Below are positions 31,384 through 42,742 of a stretch of DNA of 64,000 bases, piece by piece. The DNA is taken from contig CAZGOC010000003.1 of NCBI GenBank assembly GCA_964527685.1, positions 1 to 64,000 on the forward strand. The letters run 5' to 3'. The translations under genes and the position numbers were made by a program. How positions within the stretch are numbered: the stretch's first letter is position 1; the number at the start of each line of letters is the position of its first letter. The stretch is from UBA7396 sp964527685 (lineage in GTDB: Bacteria > Patescibacteriota > Gracilibacteria > BD1-5 > UBA6164). Below the pieces are notes generated by a model. It worked only from the letters and a program-made list of their open reading frames with translations, was not told the origin of the DNA and did no database searches.

Positions 31384-32179
31384 TAAATTGCAAACAGAAA
31401 CTCATGTTGCCTGACCACATATTCCAAAAATACAATGAGAACAAGTGTATTGACCAATTTCAAATACAAATGTGGCAACTTTTATATTTTTAATTTTAGT
31501 TTTTATTTTTTGAATTTTTGCAAAAAGTGCATTAAAAAAAGAAAAATCAAGATTAAAAACAGCTATTTTAAATATAGTTTGAGCTTTAGATAAAAATGTA
31601 ATTGAATCTTTCCATTGAGAAAAAAAATTTGCAAGAAAAGCATTTCCTGTTGTTTGAGGTTTTTTTATAATTATATTATTTTGAAACTTATTTTGACTTA
31701 TAATTGATTGGCTTTGAAATTCAGTTTCAGCAAATATTTTAGAATATGTTAGACCTATGAATAGTGATCTAAATACAACTTTAGTTTTAGCATTAGTTAC
31801 TGTTTTAACATTTTTGTGAATTGCTATAAAATCATCTTGAGCTTTGTCAACAGTAAAATGATATTTATTTAATTTTTCAGGTAATAACTTAACAGAAAAG
31901 TGTATTAATGTATTTGTTTGATGGCTTCATTTAGTATCAGTTCCATCTACAGTAGCTTCTTTGTCATTAAGACTTTTTGGTAATATATTTGCTTGAGTGA
32001 TTTTAATTTGAGTTATATCATATTTATGAGTTTTAATGAGTGGTCCTTTATTTGAAGTTTGAAGACTTGTTTCAATTCCATTTTGGTTTTTTGAAGTATT
32101 TGTAGCTTTTATACAAGCAGCTGTATTTTATATGCTTATGATTTCTTATTTTAATCAAAGTAAACAGTCGCATCATTAA
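31364..32179 (+). CDS. atpB: ATP synthase F0 subunit a
   Basis: A 271-residue membrane protein forming the proton half-channels. The essential Arg is in SLSLRLFGNIFAGV (about residue 200), followed by the last helices with FFEVFVAFIQAAVFYML, the usual C-terminal signature. A first helix follows a long polar N-terminus. It overlaps the atpZ-like gene, indicating translational coupling. Confidence 0.94.
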
Positions 32180-32261
32180 AATATAAATAAGTGGTTTTGA
32201 ATATTTGATTTTTATAATATTCAAGATCAAAATTTATATTTTATAACTAACATAATATATT

Positions 32262-32483
32262 ATGGAATTAAAAGAATTAGCAATGGCTTTAGCTATTTGA
32301 TTAGGGGCAATTGGACCTGGTTTTGGTATTGGTTTAATTGGTAAATGAGCTTTAGAAGCTTTATGAAGAAATCCAGAAGCTGCAGGAAAAATACAATCAC
32401 TTGCAATTTTATGTATAGCTTTAGCTGAAGCTGTTGCTATTTATGCACTTGTTATTGCATTAATTATTGGATTTGCTATGTAG
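32262..32483 (+). CDS. atpE: ATP synthase F0 subunit c
   Basis: A 73-residue hairpin of two helices with GPGFGIGLIGKGALEALGRN and the polar loop RNPEAAGKI. The ion-binding Glu lies in ALAEAVAIYALVI. The first helix lacks the Gln and the second lacks the Glu-Thr/Ser pair of sodium-type rings, so protons are the likely coupling ion. Confidence 0.95.
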
Positions 32484-32547
32484 TAGTTTAAAGTTGTAGT
32501 TTTTTTACAACTTTAAACTTTTAAATTTTAACTAACTAAAAAATTTT

Positions 32548-33033
32548 ATGCAATTACATGATTTTAAGTTTTTTACATTAGAAACAATAATTATACAATT
32601 CATTATTTTAGCACTTATACTTTGGGTTTTAAATAAATTTGTATTTAAACCTTATTTAGCATATTTAGATGCTGAGTATGATAAAAGAAAAAAGTTAGAA
32701 AGTGATTATAATAATATTGAAAAACTAAATAATGAAGCTTTAGAAAATAAAGAAAGTATATTAAAAGAAGCAAGACAAGAAGCAGAAAATATAAAAAAAA
32801 CTGCAGAAAATATTGCTAAAAAAGAAGCTTCTAATATAAAAGCTCAAGCTGAAACAGAAGCAAGTAATATAAAAAATACTGCTTTAGCTGAAATAACAAA
32901 AGAAAAAGAATCTATGTTAAATGATGTAAAATCTAAATCAATTGACTTGATTTTAAAATTTAATGCAAAACTTTTTTCTAATGAAAAAGTTTCAAGAGAT
33001 TTTGTTGAAAAAGAAATAGCTTCTATTAAATAA
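32548..33033 (+). CDS. atpF: ATP synthase F0 subunit b
   Basis: A 161-residue peripheral stalk subunit: one N-terminal membrane helix (about residues 14-32), the turn FKPYLAYLDAEYDKRKK, then a long Ala/Lys/Glu-rich helix (about 45-145) suited to a right-handed coiled coil. It contains no TGA codon. Confidence 0.94.
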   Translation: MQLHDFKFFTLETIIIQFIILALILWVLNKFVFKPYLAYLDAEYDKRKKLESDYNNIEKLNNEALENKESILKEARQEAENIKKTAENIAKKEASNIKAQAETEASNIKNTALAEITKEKESMLNDVKSKSIDLILKFNAKLFSNEKVSRDFVEKEIASIK

Positions 33034-33044
33034 TAATAAAAAAT

Positions 33045-33395
33045 ATGACAGATTTTACTAAATTAGATAAAAACCTACTTAGTGATCTACTTAAAAAATT
33101 AAAACTTTTAAATTCTTTAAATAAATCTTTATGAAAAAGATGAAAAAAAGAGTTTTTAAAAATTAATGATAATATAGATTCATTTAAAGTAGAATATTTT
33201 GATTTTTGAGCTAATTCACTTTGATTTATTGAAAGTGAATCAATAAAAGCATTTAAAAATGTTTTTTGACTTGACTTAAATACTTCTCAAATTGAGTTTG
33301 TAAAAAATCAAAATTTAAAATGATGATTTAGAATCTTTTATAACGATAAAATGTTTAATATGAGTTATAGTAGATTTGAAAATATACTAAAATAA
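33045..33395 (+). CDS. atpH: ATP synthase F1 subunit delta, short
   Basis: A 116-residue product where atpH is expected. The C-terminal third, VKNQNLKGGFRIFYNDKMFN then MSYSRFENILK, matches the delta signature (LiGGfxxxxgdxxxDxSxxxxLxxL). The N-terminal helical domain that binds alpha is about 60 residues shorter than usual (normal length about 175). It is a reduced but probably functional peripheral-stalk cap. Confidence 0.82.
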
Positions 33396-33426
33396 AAAAA
33401 TACTTAATTATTAATTACTTTATATT

Positions 33427-34932
33427 ATGTCAAATGACTTATTAAATGGAATTATAAGTGATATTGAAAAACAAATTGATACTTTAAATACTACAAAAGA
33501 ACAAGAAAATGTAGGGGAAGTGTTTTATTTGTGAGACTGAGTTGCAAAAGTTTCTGGTCTTAGAGATGTTGCTTACAATGAGCTTGTAGAATTTGAATGA
33601 GGATGAGTTTGAATAGCTTTAAACTTAGAAGAACACTATGTTTGAGTAGTAGTTTTAAAATGATTTAACACTATTAAAGAATGACAAATAGCAAAATCAA
33701 CTAAAAAAACTTTAGAGGTGCCTGTTTGAGAAGGACTTGTTTGAAGAGTTGTTGATGCTTTATGAAATCCTATTGACTGACTTTGAGATATTAAATCTAA
33801 AGAATTTTATCCAATAGAAAGAGTTGCTACTTGAGTAATGGATAGAAAATCAGTTCATGAACCAATGCAAACTTGAATTAAAGCACTTGATGCTCTAGTG
33901 CCTGTTTGAAGAGGACAAAGAGAGTTAATTATTTGAGATAGACAAACTTGAAAAACTCAAGTTGCTATTGATGCAATAGTTAATCAAAAAGGTCAAGATG
34001 TAATTTGTGTTTATGTTGCAATTGGTCAAAAAGAATGAAAAGTAGCAAGAGTTGTTGAAGAATTAAAAGCAAGATGAGCTATGGATTATACTATAGTTGT
34101 TTCAGCTTGAGCTTCTCAACCAGCTTCTATGCAATATTTAGCTCCATATGCTTGATGTGCTATGGCTGAATATTTTATGTTTAATGGTAAACATGCTTTA
34201 ATTGTTTATGATGATTTAACTAAACAAGCAAATGCCTATAGAGAAATGTCACTACTTTTAAGAAGACCACCAGGAAGAGAAGCATATCCTTGAGATGTAT
34301 TTTATCTTCACTCAAGATTACTAGAAAGATCATCAAAATTAAATGATGAACTAGGAGCTTGATCTATGACAGCATTACCTATTATTGAAACTCAAGCTTG
34401 AGATGTTTCTGCTTATATTCCAACAAATGTAATTTCTATTACAGATTGACAAATATTTTTAGAATCAGACTTATTTAATGCCGGGCAAAAACCTGCAATA
34501 AATGTTTGACTTTCAGTTTCAAGAGTTTGAGGTTCTGCTCAAATAAAAGCTATGAAAAAAGTATCATGAACTTTAAAACTTGATCTCGCTCAATATAGAG
34601 AACTTGCAGCATTTTCACAATTTGCTTCAGATCTTGATGCTCAAACTAAAACACAACTTGAAAGATGAAAAAGAATGATGGAACTTTTAAAACAATGAGT
34701 TTTTGAACCTATTTCAGTTGAAAAACAAGTAGCTTCAATTTATGCTTGATCTAAATGATTTTTTGATAAAATAGAAGTTTCTAAAATTAAAAAAGTAGAA
34801 AAAGAATTATATTTAGCTTTAGATGAAGAAAAAACAGTTTTAGAGTCTATTAAAAAAGATAAAGAAATAAAAGAAGAAACTGAAAAGAAATTAAAAGAAG
34901 TTATAAACAAAGTAGTTGAATTGAATAAATAA
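33427..34932 (+). CDS. atpA: ATP synthase F1 subunit alpha
   Basis: The 501-residue regulatory nucleotide-binding subunit. P-loop GDRQTGKTQ, then VYVAIGQKEGKVARVVEEL, YDDLTKQANAYREMSLLLRR and the catalytic Arg finger in NVGLSVSRVGGSAQ are all present. The N-terminal beta barrel and the C-terminal helical domain are complete. Most motif glycines are TGA. Confidence 0.97.
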
Positions 34933-34969
34933 AAGACTAAAAGTCTTATATAAAATCTTAATCTAAATT

Positions 34970-35887
34970 ATGGCAAATTGAAAAGAAATTAAAAGAAGAA
35001 TCAAGTCAATTAAAAATACTTGAAAAATTACTAAAGCAATGGAGCTTATTTCAACTGTAAAGATGAAAAAAGCTCAAGATCTTGCTTTAGAAAAAAAAGC
35101 ATATATTCGTTCTATGCTTGAAATTTTCTTGTCAGTTTCTTGAAATTTACAAGAATCAAAATTTTTTAAAAAACAAAAAACTTGAAAAACTCTAGCAATA
35201 ATTATTACTTCAAATAAATGACTTTGTTGAGGTTATAATGTAAATGTTTTAAAAAAAGTTTCAAATTATGTAAAAGAAAATAAAGATGAAGAAATAGAAT
35301 ATATTGCTGTTTGAAAAAAGGCAAGTGCTTTTATTTCAAGAACTTGAAATAAATTAATTGCTGATTTTTCTTCTGATTTTTCAGATAATATAGAATATAT
35401 TTTTTCAAGATCTATTTCTAAAACTTTTACAAAAAAATTCTTAAGAGAATGATACTCAAAAGTAGTTGTATTTTATAATCATTATGTAAATACAATTAAA
35501 CAAATACCTATTTCAAGAGAATTTTTCCCTCTTACAAAAATTTGAATTGAAATGTATTTTAAACAAGTATTATGAGAAGCTTTTTATGATGATAAAGAAT
35601 TTTTAAGAGAAGAAAATAAAAAATCAGATTATACATTTGAGCCAGGAAAAAAAGAAATTCTTGATTGACTTATGCCAATGTTAATAGATGCAATGTTTTA
35701 TGATATACTTATTGAAGCAAAAGCCTCAGAGCATTCATCTCGTATGATAGCGATGAAAAATGCAAAAGATAATGCAAATAAATTTGCTCAAAAATTAACT
35801 CTTGCTTATAATAAGGCTCGTCAAGCATCTATTACAAAAGAAGTTTCTGAAATAGTTTCTTGAGTGGAAAGTTTAAAAGATATATAA
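34970..35887 (+). CDS. atpG: ATP synthase F1 subunit gamma
   Basis: The 305-residue rotor shaft. N-terminal helix RRIKSIKNTGKITKAMELIS followed by TVKMKKAQDLAL, the Rossmann-like middle with TSNKGLCGGYNVNVLKK, and the C-terminal helix ASEHSSRMIAMKNAKDNANK are diagnostic. The length is normal. The next gene in the operon is rnhA rather than atpD. Confidence 0.96.
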
Positions 35888-35888
35888 A

Positions 35889-35915
35889 AGATTAAAGTTT
35901 TTTAAACTTTAATCT
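35889..35915 (+). terminator. hairpin between atpG and rnhA
   Basis: AAGATTAAAGTTTT / TTAAACTTTAATCTT directly after atpG, without a long T run. It could attenuate rather than fully stop transcription into rnhA and atpD. Confidence 0.5.
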
Positions 35916-35936
35916 TAATATTAATCTTAAATTTAA

Positions 35937-36341
35937 ATGAAATTAAAAGTATATACTGATTGATGAAGTAGGGGAAACCCTTGAAATGCTTGAGCTTGAA
36001 TTTATATAACAGATGAGAATTGAAAAAGCTTAGAAAAAAGATATAAAAATCTTTGAATAAAAACAAATAATTATGCAGAATACTTTGCATCATATTTATG
36101 AATAAAAAGAGCAATAGAGCTTTGAGCTACAGAAATAGATTATTTTACAGATAGTAAGCTTGTTGTAGAACAACTTTCTTGAAAATGGAAAATAAAAAAA
36201 GATGATTTAAGAGAAATAAATACAGAGATTAAAAAAATAATAGAAGAAAATGAAGTAAAAGTTAATTTTACTTGGATAGAAAGAGAATTAAATAAAGAAG
36301 CTGATAGATTGTCAAATGTAGCAATGGATGAAAAAAATTAG
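35937..36341 (+). CDS. rnhA: ribonuclease HI inside the atp operon
   Basis: Degrades RNA in RNA-DNA hybrids. The 134-residue product starts VYTDGGSRGNPGNAGAG (first catalytic Asp at residue 8), with NNYAEYFASYLGI (Glu), YFTDSKLVVEQL (second Asp) and ELNKEADRLSN (last Asp). It lacks the basic-protrusion handle of the E. coli enzyme. It sits between atpG and atpD, breaking an otherwise invariant gene order. Confidence 0.95.
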
Positions 36342-36434
36342 GAATTGAGAATTGTAAATTATAAAATTTTTCTAATTTCTAACTCCTAATTTCTAATTTA
36401 TAAACAAAATTTTAACTTATTAACTTAATTTATT

Positions 36435-37826
36435 ATGCATACTTGAAAAATTACAAAAATAGTTTGAGTAGTTATTGATGTAGAATTTGGAAATAATTAT
36501 GTTCCTTCTATTTATGATGCTCTAGAAGTTGTAGGTGCTGACCAAAGAGTAGTACTTGAAGTTCAACAACAACTTTGAGATGGTGTTGTTAGAACAATTG
36601 CTATGAACCCAGTTGACTGATTAAAAAGATGAATGGAGGTTAATGCTACAGAATTTCCTATAAGAGTTCCTGTTTGAGAGGAAGTACTTTGAAGAATGTT
36701 TAATGTACTTTGAGACCCTATTGATGGTAAAGAAAAACCAAAAACTAAAATTATGGACCCAATTCATAGACCAGCTCCTAATTTTGCAGAATTAACTACA
36801 AAAGCTGAAGTTTTTGAAACTTGAATTAAAGTAGTTGACTTAATTGCTCCAATGTTAAAAGGTTGAAAAGTATGACTTTTTGGTTGAGCTTGAGTTTGAA
36901 AAACAGTTATCATGCAAGAATTAATTCATAATATTGCTTCAGAACACGGATGATATTCAGTAGTTGCTTGAGTTTGAGAAAGAACAAGAGAATGAAATGA
37001 TTTATATCATGAAATGAAAGATAGTTGAGTTATTGATAAAACTGCGATGGTTTTTGGACAAATGAACGAAGCTCCAGGACCAAGAGCAAGAGTTGCTTTA
37101 ACTTGATTAACAATGGCAGAACATTTTAGAGATAGAGAAAAAAGAGATGTATTATTATTTGTTGATAATATATTTAGATTTACTCAAGCAGGTTCTGAAA
37201 TATCAGCTTTACTTTGAAGAATTCCTTCAGCAGTATGATACCAACCAACTTTAGCTACAGACATGTGAGCTTTACAAGAAAGAATTACATCAACAAAAGA
37301 TGGATCAATTACTTCAGTTCAAGCAGTTTATGTACCAGCAGATGACTTAACAGATCCTGCTCCAGCTGCTACATTTGCCCATCTTGATTCAACTATTGTA
37401 TTAAATAGGTCTATTGCAGAACTAGGTATTTATCCAGCTGTTGATCCTCTTGATTCAACTTCTACAGTTTTAGATCCATTAGTAGTTTGAGAAGAACACT
37501 ACAATGTAGCAAGAGAAGTTCAAAAAATATTACAAAAATATAAAGAATTACAAGATATTATTGCTATTTTAGGTATGGATGAATTATCAGAAGATGATAA
37601 ATTAACTGTATCAAGAGCAAGAAAAATTCAAAAATTCTTATCTCAACCTTTCTTTGTTGCTGAACAATTTACTTGAACTCCTTGAGTTTATGCTAAATTA
37701 TCAGATACAGTTTCAGGATTTAAAAGAATTATTGATGGAGAAGTTGATTATATTTGAGAATGATATTTTATGTATAAAGCATCACTTGATGATGTAATTG
37801 AAGCTTATAATAAAGATCAAAAATAA
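36435..37826 (+). CDS. atpD: ATP synthase F1 subunit beta
   Basis: The 463-residue catalytic subunit. P-loop LFGGAGVGKTV, the catalytic Glu in VGERTREGNDLY, Walker B LLFVDNIFRFTQAGSE, and the C-terminal GGEVDYIGE-like helical domain are complete. It follows rnhA after a 93-base AT-rich gap containing short direct repeats. Confidence 0.97.
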
Positions 37827-37850
37827 TAATTTACTAAAATCAATTAATTT

Positions 37851-38279
37851 ATGAAATTAGAAATACTATCATTTAACTGAAAATTGTTTAAATCAAGAGA
37901 TGTTTTGTCTGTTACGGCACTAACTACCTCTTGAGAAATAACAGTTTTAGATAACCATATTCCTTTAATAACTAGATTAAAACCATCTGTTTTGAAAGTT
38001 ATTTTTAAGGATGAGAATAATATTACTCAAACTGAAAATTTTGCTATTTGAGGATGAATTTTAGAAGTAGCAAAATCAAGTATGAAAATACTTATTGATA
38101 TGCTTGTTTGAGCAAATGATTTAGATACTGAAATGGCTGAAAAAGCAAGACAAAATGCAATTGAAACTATGGAAAAATATAAAAATTCAAAAGACAAAGT
38201 TGATATGGAAAAATTTGTTGAAGCAGAAGATATGTTATTAAAATCACTTGCTCAATTGAAACTTTGAAATTTAAGATAA
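37851..38279 (+). CDS. atpC: ATP synthase F1 subunit epsilon
   Basis: A 142-residue protein with an N-terminal beta sandwich containing TSGEITVLDNHIPLITRLKP and NFAIGGGILEVAKSSMKILI, as in epsilon subunits, then a two-helix C-terminal domain that can brake ATP hydrolysis. It is the last ATP synthase gene, 18 bases before ppa. Confidence 0.93.
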
Positions 38280-38297
38280 TTTTTAACTATAAAATAT

Positions 38298-38894
38298 ATG
38301 GCAAATATTTGAACAAGACCACAAAAATATATGGTAAATTTACTTCATGCACTACCTGCTTTTGCAGATAAAGATGAAGCAGTTGTAAATACTTTAATAG
38401 AAATTAATTCATGATCTATTAATAAATATGAATATATAACTGAAACTTGAACTTTAAAACTTGATAGAGTTTGATTTAGTTCTTTATCATATCCATTTGC
38501 TTATGGAGCAATTCCTTGTACTTGGGATTTAGATAATGACCCACTTGATATTGAAATAGTAAATGTAACAGAACCACTTGTTCCAGGATCACTTGTTGAA
38601 GCAAGAGTTATTTGAATTATGAAATTTGTTGATGGAGGAGAAGTAGATGATAAAGTAATTGCTGTTATAAATGATGATAAAAGATCAGCTCATATAAAAT
38701 CAATCGAAGACCTATGAGAACAATTTATAAAAGAAACAACTTATTATTGGGAACATTATAAAGATTTAAAAAAACCAGGAACTTGAAAAGTAGAATGATT
38801 TTTTGGAGCAGATGAAGCTGTAAAAATAATTGATGAATGTATAGAGAGATATCATAATGAATATTTACCAAAAGTTTGAGGACTTGAGGGGTAA
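38298..38894 (+). CDS. ppa: inorganic pyrophosphatase
   Basis: Soluble family I PPase, 198 residues. Active-site stretches: LSYPFAYGAIPCTWDLDNDP then LDIEIV (the DxDPxD metal site as DNDPLD), VGIMKFVDGGEVDDKVIAV and YKDLKKPGTGKVEGFFGADE. It pulls biosynthetic reactions forward. Its place at the end of the ATP synthase operon links it to energy supply and is followed by a terminator. Confidence 0.95.
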
Positions 38895-38920
38895 AAAGAG
38901 CTTTTTAAAGCTCTTTTTTG
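38892..38920 (+). terminator. terminator after ppa
   Basis: AAAAAGAGCTTT / AAAGCTCTTTTTT directly after the stop; ends the atp-ppa transcript. Confidence 0.88.
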
Positions 38921-38950
38921 ATTATTAATTAATAAAATATTTTTACCTAA

Positions 38951-39030
38951 TATAAAATTTGTGTATTATAAGAAAAAATATTTGATAAAATATAAAATTT
39001 GTGTATTATAAGAAAAAATATTTGATAAAA
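38951..39030 (+). repeat. two exact 40-bp tandem copies
   Basis: The 40-base unit beginning TATAAAATTTGTGTATTATA and ending TATTTGATAAAA occurs twice without mismatch, and the first bases of a third copy run into the start region. The array ends 7 bases before the ATG of the DUF4143-type ATPase gene, so promoter or leader elements are duplicated. Exactness suggests a recent event. Confidence 0.9.
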
Positions 39031-39037
39031 TATAAAA

Positions 39038-40276
39038 ATGAGAAATATAATACTTGAAAATAGAGATTATATAAAAAACAAAAAAGTTTTTGATAGAAAG
39101 ATATATTTAGATAAATTATCTAATTCTCTAAATACTAAAAATATTATAATACTTGAATGACAAAGAAGAGTTTGAAAAAGTAGTTTAATAGTTTCTTATT
39201 TAAAATCTAAAAATATAGATTTTGATGATATTTTTTATATAAATAAAGAACTTGATTTATTAGGTGATATATCAGATGTAAAATCACTTGATGAAATATT
39301 TAATTATTTTAAAAAAAAATTTAGAGATCCAAAATACATTATTATTGATGAGGTGCAGGATATAGATGGTTGGGAAAAATTTGTTAGAAAATATCAAGCA
39401 CTTTGAATATATAAAATAATACTTACTTGAAGTAACTCAAAACTTTTATCATGAGAGCTTTCAACTTATCTAACAGGTAGATATTTATCTATAGAAGTTT
39501 TTCCATTTTTATATGAAGAATTTTTAAATTTTAAAACTATTTCACCAACTAAAGAAGCATTTTTGGAATATATAGAATATGGTTGAATGCCTGAAATACT
39601 TTTTATAAAAGATAAAGAAACTAAAAAAAATTATCTAAAAAGTGTTTTAAATAGTATCTTATTAAAAGATATTGTTTGAAGATATAATATAAGAGATATA
39701 AAATTACTTGAAAAAATTTTAATGTTTTTAGCAAATAATACCGGATCACTTGTTTCTATTACAAATATTTCTAAATATCTTAGTGTTCAATTTAAAAAAG
39801 AATATTCAACTAAAACTATTGCAAATTATATAAGATATTTAGAGTTTCCATATTTGATAAATGAAGTTCCTAGATATGATATTTGAGGGAAAAAAATATT
39901 TGAATATGTTTCAAAATATTATTTTACAGATGTATGATTTGCAAATATTTATGGATTTACTTTTGCAAATGATATATGAAAAGTACTTGAAAATCTTGTA
40001 TATCTTAAATTAAAAAGTATGTGATATGATGTATTTGTTTGAGAGAAAAATTGATATGAAATAGATTTTGTATGAAAAAAAGAAGGTGAAAAAATATATA
40101 TTCAAGTAACTTATTTGTTTTCAAATGAGGAAGTTGTAAAAAGAGAGTTTTGAAATCTTGAAAAAATAAAAGATAATTATAAAAAAATAGTAGTCAGTAT
40201 GGATGATACTTTTTGAAATACTTATAATTGAATAGAACATATAAATATAGAGAAATTTTTATTGATTAATTTTTAA
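39038..40276 (+). CDS. AAA ATPase with DUF4143-type C-terminus
   Basis: A 412-residue ATP-binding protein. Walker A is GQRRVGKSSLI (from about residue 43), Walker B YIIIDEVQDIDGWEKF, sensor-like ILTGSNSKLLSGELSTYLTG then RYLSIEVFPFLYEEF. The C-terminal half has YFTDVGFANIYGF and the nuclease-like EIDFVG ... YIQVTYLF of the ATPase/DUF4143 family. These proteins are common in mobile and host-associated genomes and their role is unclear. It adjoins a restriction-modification pair. Confidence 0.9.
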
Positions 40277-40385
40277 TTAAATAAAAAATAAAATATATAA
40301 AAAGTATATAAAATTAATTTGATTTTTAATTATAATTGTATATATTGGTATTAAAATAATTTATTTTTAACTAATTATTTAAAAA

Positions 40386-41486
40386 ATGGATACTACTTTA
40401 TTAAAGCAAAATAAAATAACAGCTACTTTTTTATTTAATGAGTGCTTAGATGTTTTATGAATAAATAAAATTAAAGATGGAATTTGATTAAATATTTGAA
40501 CTATTAAAAGATGGATTTCTCAAAATAAAGTTCCAGAAAATTATTTAAATGATTTAAATTTTTTACTTTGAAATAAATATAAATTAGAAAATACCTTTAG
40601 AGAAAAAGACCAGTTTTATACTACTGAAAAAATATCAAAATATTGTTTTGAAAAAACTTTAGAGGTTTTAAAAGATTTAGATATTAATGAAAAAGAATAT
40701 ACTTTTATTGAACCAAGTGCTTGATGTTGTAATTTTTATAATATTTTACCAAAACAAAGAAGGATTTGAGTAGATATAGAACCAAAATGAGAATTAGCAA
40801 GTGAATTAATAAAAAATAATTATTTAGATTATTTTCCTAAAGATATAAATAAAAAATATATTGTTATATGAAACCCTCCTTTTTGACTTAGATGAAATTT
40901 AGCTTTAAGATTTATAAATCATTCTCTAGATTTTGCTGATGTAGTTAGCTTTATATTACCACCATTATTTGATAGTGATTGAAAATGAGTTCCTAAAAAA
41001 AGAATAAAATGATATAAGCTTGCTTATACTGAAAAATTACCCTTAAATTCTTTTGAATATCCTGACTGAAAAGAAGTAGAAGTTGCTACTATTTTTCAAG
41101 TTTGGACTAAAATAAATACTCATAAAATTAAAATTTCAAAACAAGATAGTTGTAAAAGTTTTATAAAAGTTTATTCTTTATCTGATGGATGAACTCCAGG
41201 AAGTACAAGGAATAAAAATATGTTAGATAAATGTGATGTTTATTTGCCTTCAACATGCTTTAAATGAATGAATGCTTACTCTTTTTTTGAAAATTTACCA
41301 AATAAAAGATGATATTGAATAGTTTTTTTACAAAATAAAAAAGAATTAAAAGATATATTTTATAACAAAATAAATTGGGAAGAGGTGAGTTTTTTATCTA
41401 CAAATAGTGCTTTAAATCTAAGGACTAGCTTAATAGAACAAGAAGTTATAAATCAATGATTTAAAGATTTAAATTTAATTTTTTAG
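40386..41486 (+). CDS. type II DNA adenine-N6 methyltransferase
   Basis: A 366-residue modification enzyme. After an N-terminal region with a helix-turn-helix-like stretch (GLNIGTIKRWISQNKVPENY) come SAM motif I FIEPSAGCCNFYNIL and catalytic motif IV VIGNPPFGLRGNLALRF, the NPPF of N6-adenine or N4-cytosine amino-methylases (F favours adenine). A target-recognition region follows. It lies 8 bases before the nuclease gene, so modification is made first. The recognition sequence is unknown. Confidence 0.88.
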
Positions 41487-41494
41487 TTATAAAT

Positions 41495-42037
41495 ATGAAT
41501 GAAAGTAATGAAATAGACAATATAGCATTGCCTATATTGAAACAAGTTTTAAAAGAAGCTCAAAGTGAATGGCTTGATTTAGATAGTAAATATAGAGAAT
41601 ATAGAAATTTACAAATAGATAAAAGATGAAGTTTTTGAGAAAGATTTTTTTCTCAGGCTTTATCGCAAATTTATTTTAGAAGATTAAAAATAGAGTATAA
41701 TGACTGAGATCAATGAGATTGGGATTTAAAGTTTAATGATGTAAAATTTGAAATAAAAACCTCTTCTATAGATGTAAATAAAAAATTTCAAAATGAGTGA
41801 CTAAGAAAAGATGGAGATTATAATTGAGTTTTATTTTTATGAGTTACTCCAAATGAGCTTTATATAAAATTTATAAAAAAAGATGAGATTAATTTTGAAA
41901 AACTTCATAATAGATGAGAAAGGTGAACTTGAAGAGGTTATAAATGGGATCTTAAAAAAGATGAAATGATAAAAATTAATAATTTAGAAGATATAAAAAA
42001 TGAATTTGAAAAAAGTTTTAAATTTTTGTTAAAATAA
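41495..42037 (+). CDS. type II restriction endonuclease
   Basis: A 180-residue protein with a PD-(D/E)xK core: GDQGDWDLKFNDVKFEIKTS (about residues 72-91) supplies the Asp and the E-x-K. The size and tight coupling to the upstream methyltransferase support a restriction enzyme. It is Gly- and Lys-rich with no membrane segment. No family with a known cut site is recognised. Confidence 0.8.
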
Positions 42038-42046
42038 TAAATCTCT

Positions 42047-42619
42047 ATGAAACTCACAAAAACTTTTTTCCAAAATAAAGATACACTAACTCTTACTCAA
42101 GACTTACTTTGAAAAGTTATTACATATGAAAGTCCAAATGGAATTATTTCTTGAATTATAAATGAAACAGAAGCATATATGGAAACTGATGAAGCAAGTC
42201 ATACTTTTGGATGAAAAATAACAAATAAAAATAAAATTATGTTTGAAGAAGCAGGGCATTTGTATGTTTATTTTACTTATGGGATGTATTATTGTGCAAA
42301 TATAGTTTCTGAAAAATCAGGATTTTGAAGTGGAGTTTTGATTAGATCAGTTATCCCATATATATGAGAAGATTTGATGATAAAAAATAGAAATTATACC
42401 AAAAAAAATTTAATAAACTTGTCTAATTGACCAGCAAAGTTTACACTTGCTTTTTGAATTAAAAAAGAGTTTAATTGAATAAATTTATTTGAAAATAATT
42501 CAAAAATTTATTTAGAAGATATTTGATATAAACCAAAAAATATTATATCTTCACCTAGAATAGGAATATCAAAAGCAAAAGAAAAATTATGGAGATTTTA
42601 TTTTAAAAAAGAAGATTAA
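42047..42619 (+). CDS. mpg: 3-methyladenine DNA glycosylase (AAG type)
   Basis: Removes alkylated purines. The 190-residue product has GIINETEAYMETDEASHTFG with the catalytic Glu, KNKIMFEEAGHLYVYFTYGM with the Tyr inserted into DNA, and the late GPAKFTLAFGI and SSPRIGISKAKEK motifs of the AAG fold. It lies 9 bases after the restriction gene, and the pairing in one transcript is unusual. Confidence 0.93.
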
Positions 42620-42707
42620 TTTATATTAAAATTGGAAAAATAAATAGTTTTTTGTAAATGAAATTTTTGTTAGATAAAATTACTATAATTTATAAATAGT
42701 TTTACTA

Positions 42708-42741
42708 TAAAAAACTTACTTTCTAAAAAGTAAGTTTTTTA
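42708..42741. terminator. bidirectional terminator
   Basis: AAAAAACTTACTT / AAGTAAGTTTTTT between convergent mpg and der. Confidence 0.88.
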
Positions 42742-42742
42742 T

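Noticed and set aside
31059..31478. 139-codon open frame on the minus strand
   Set aside because: It overlaps the atpZ-like gene and the atpB start on the plus strand, which are well supported. It is a by-product of AT richness and of TGA being sense on both strands.
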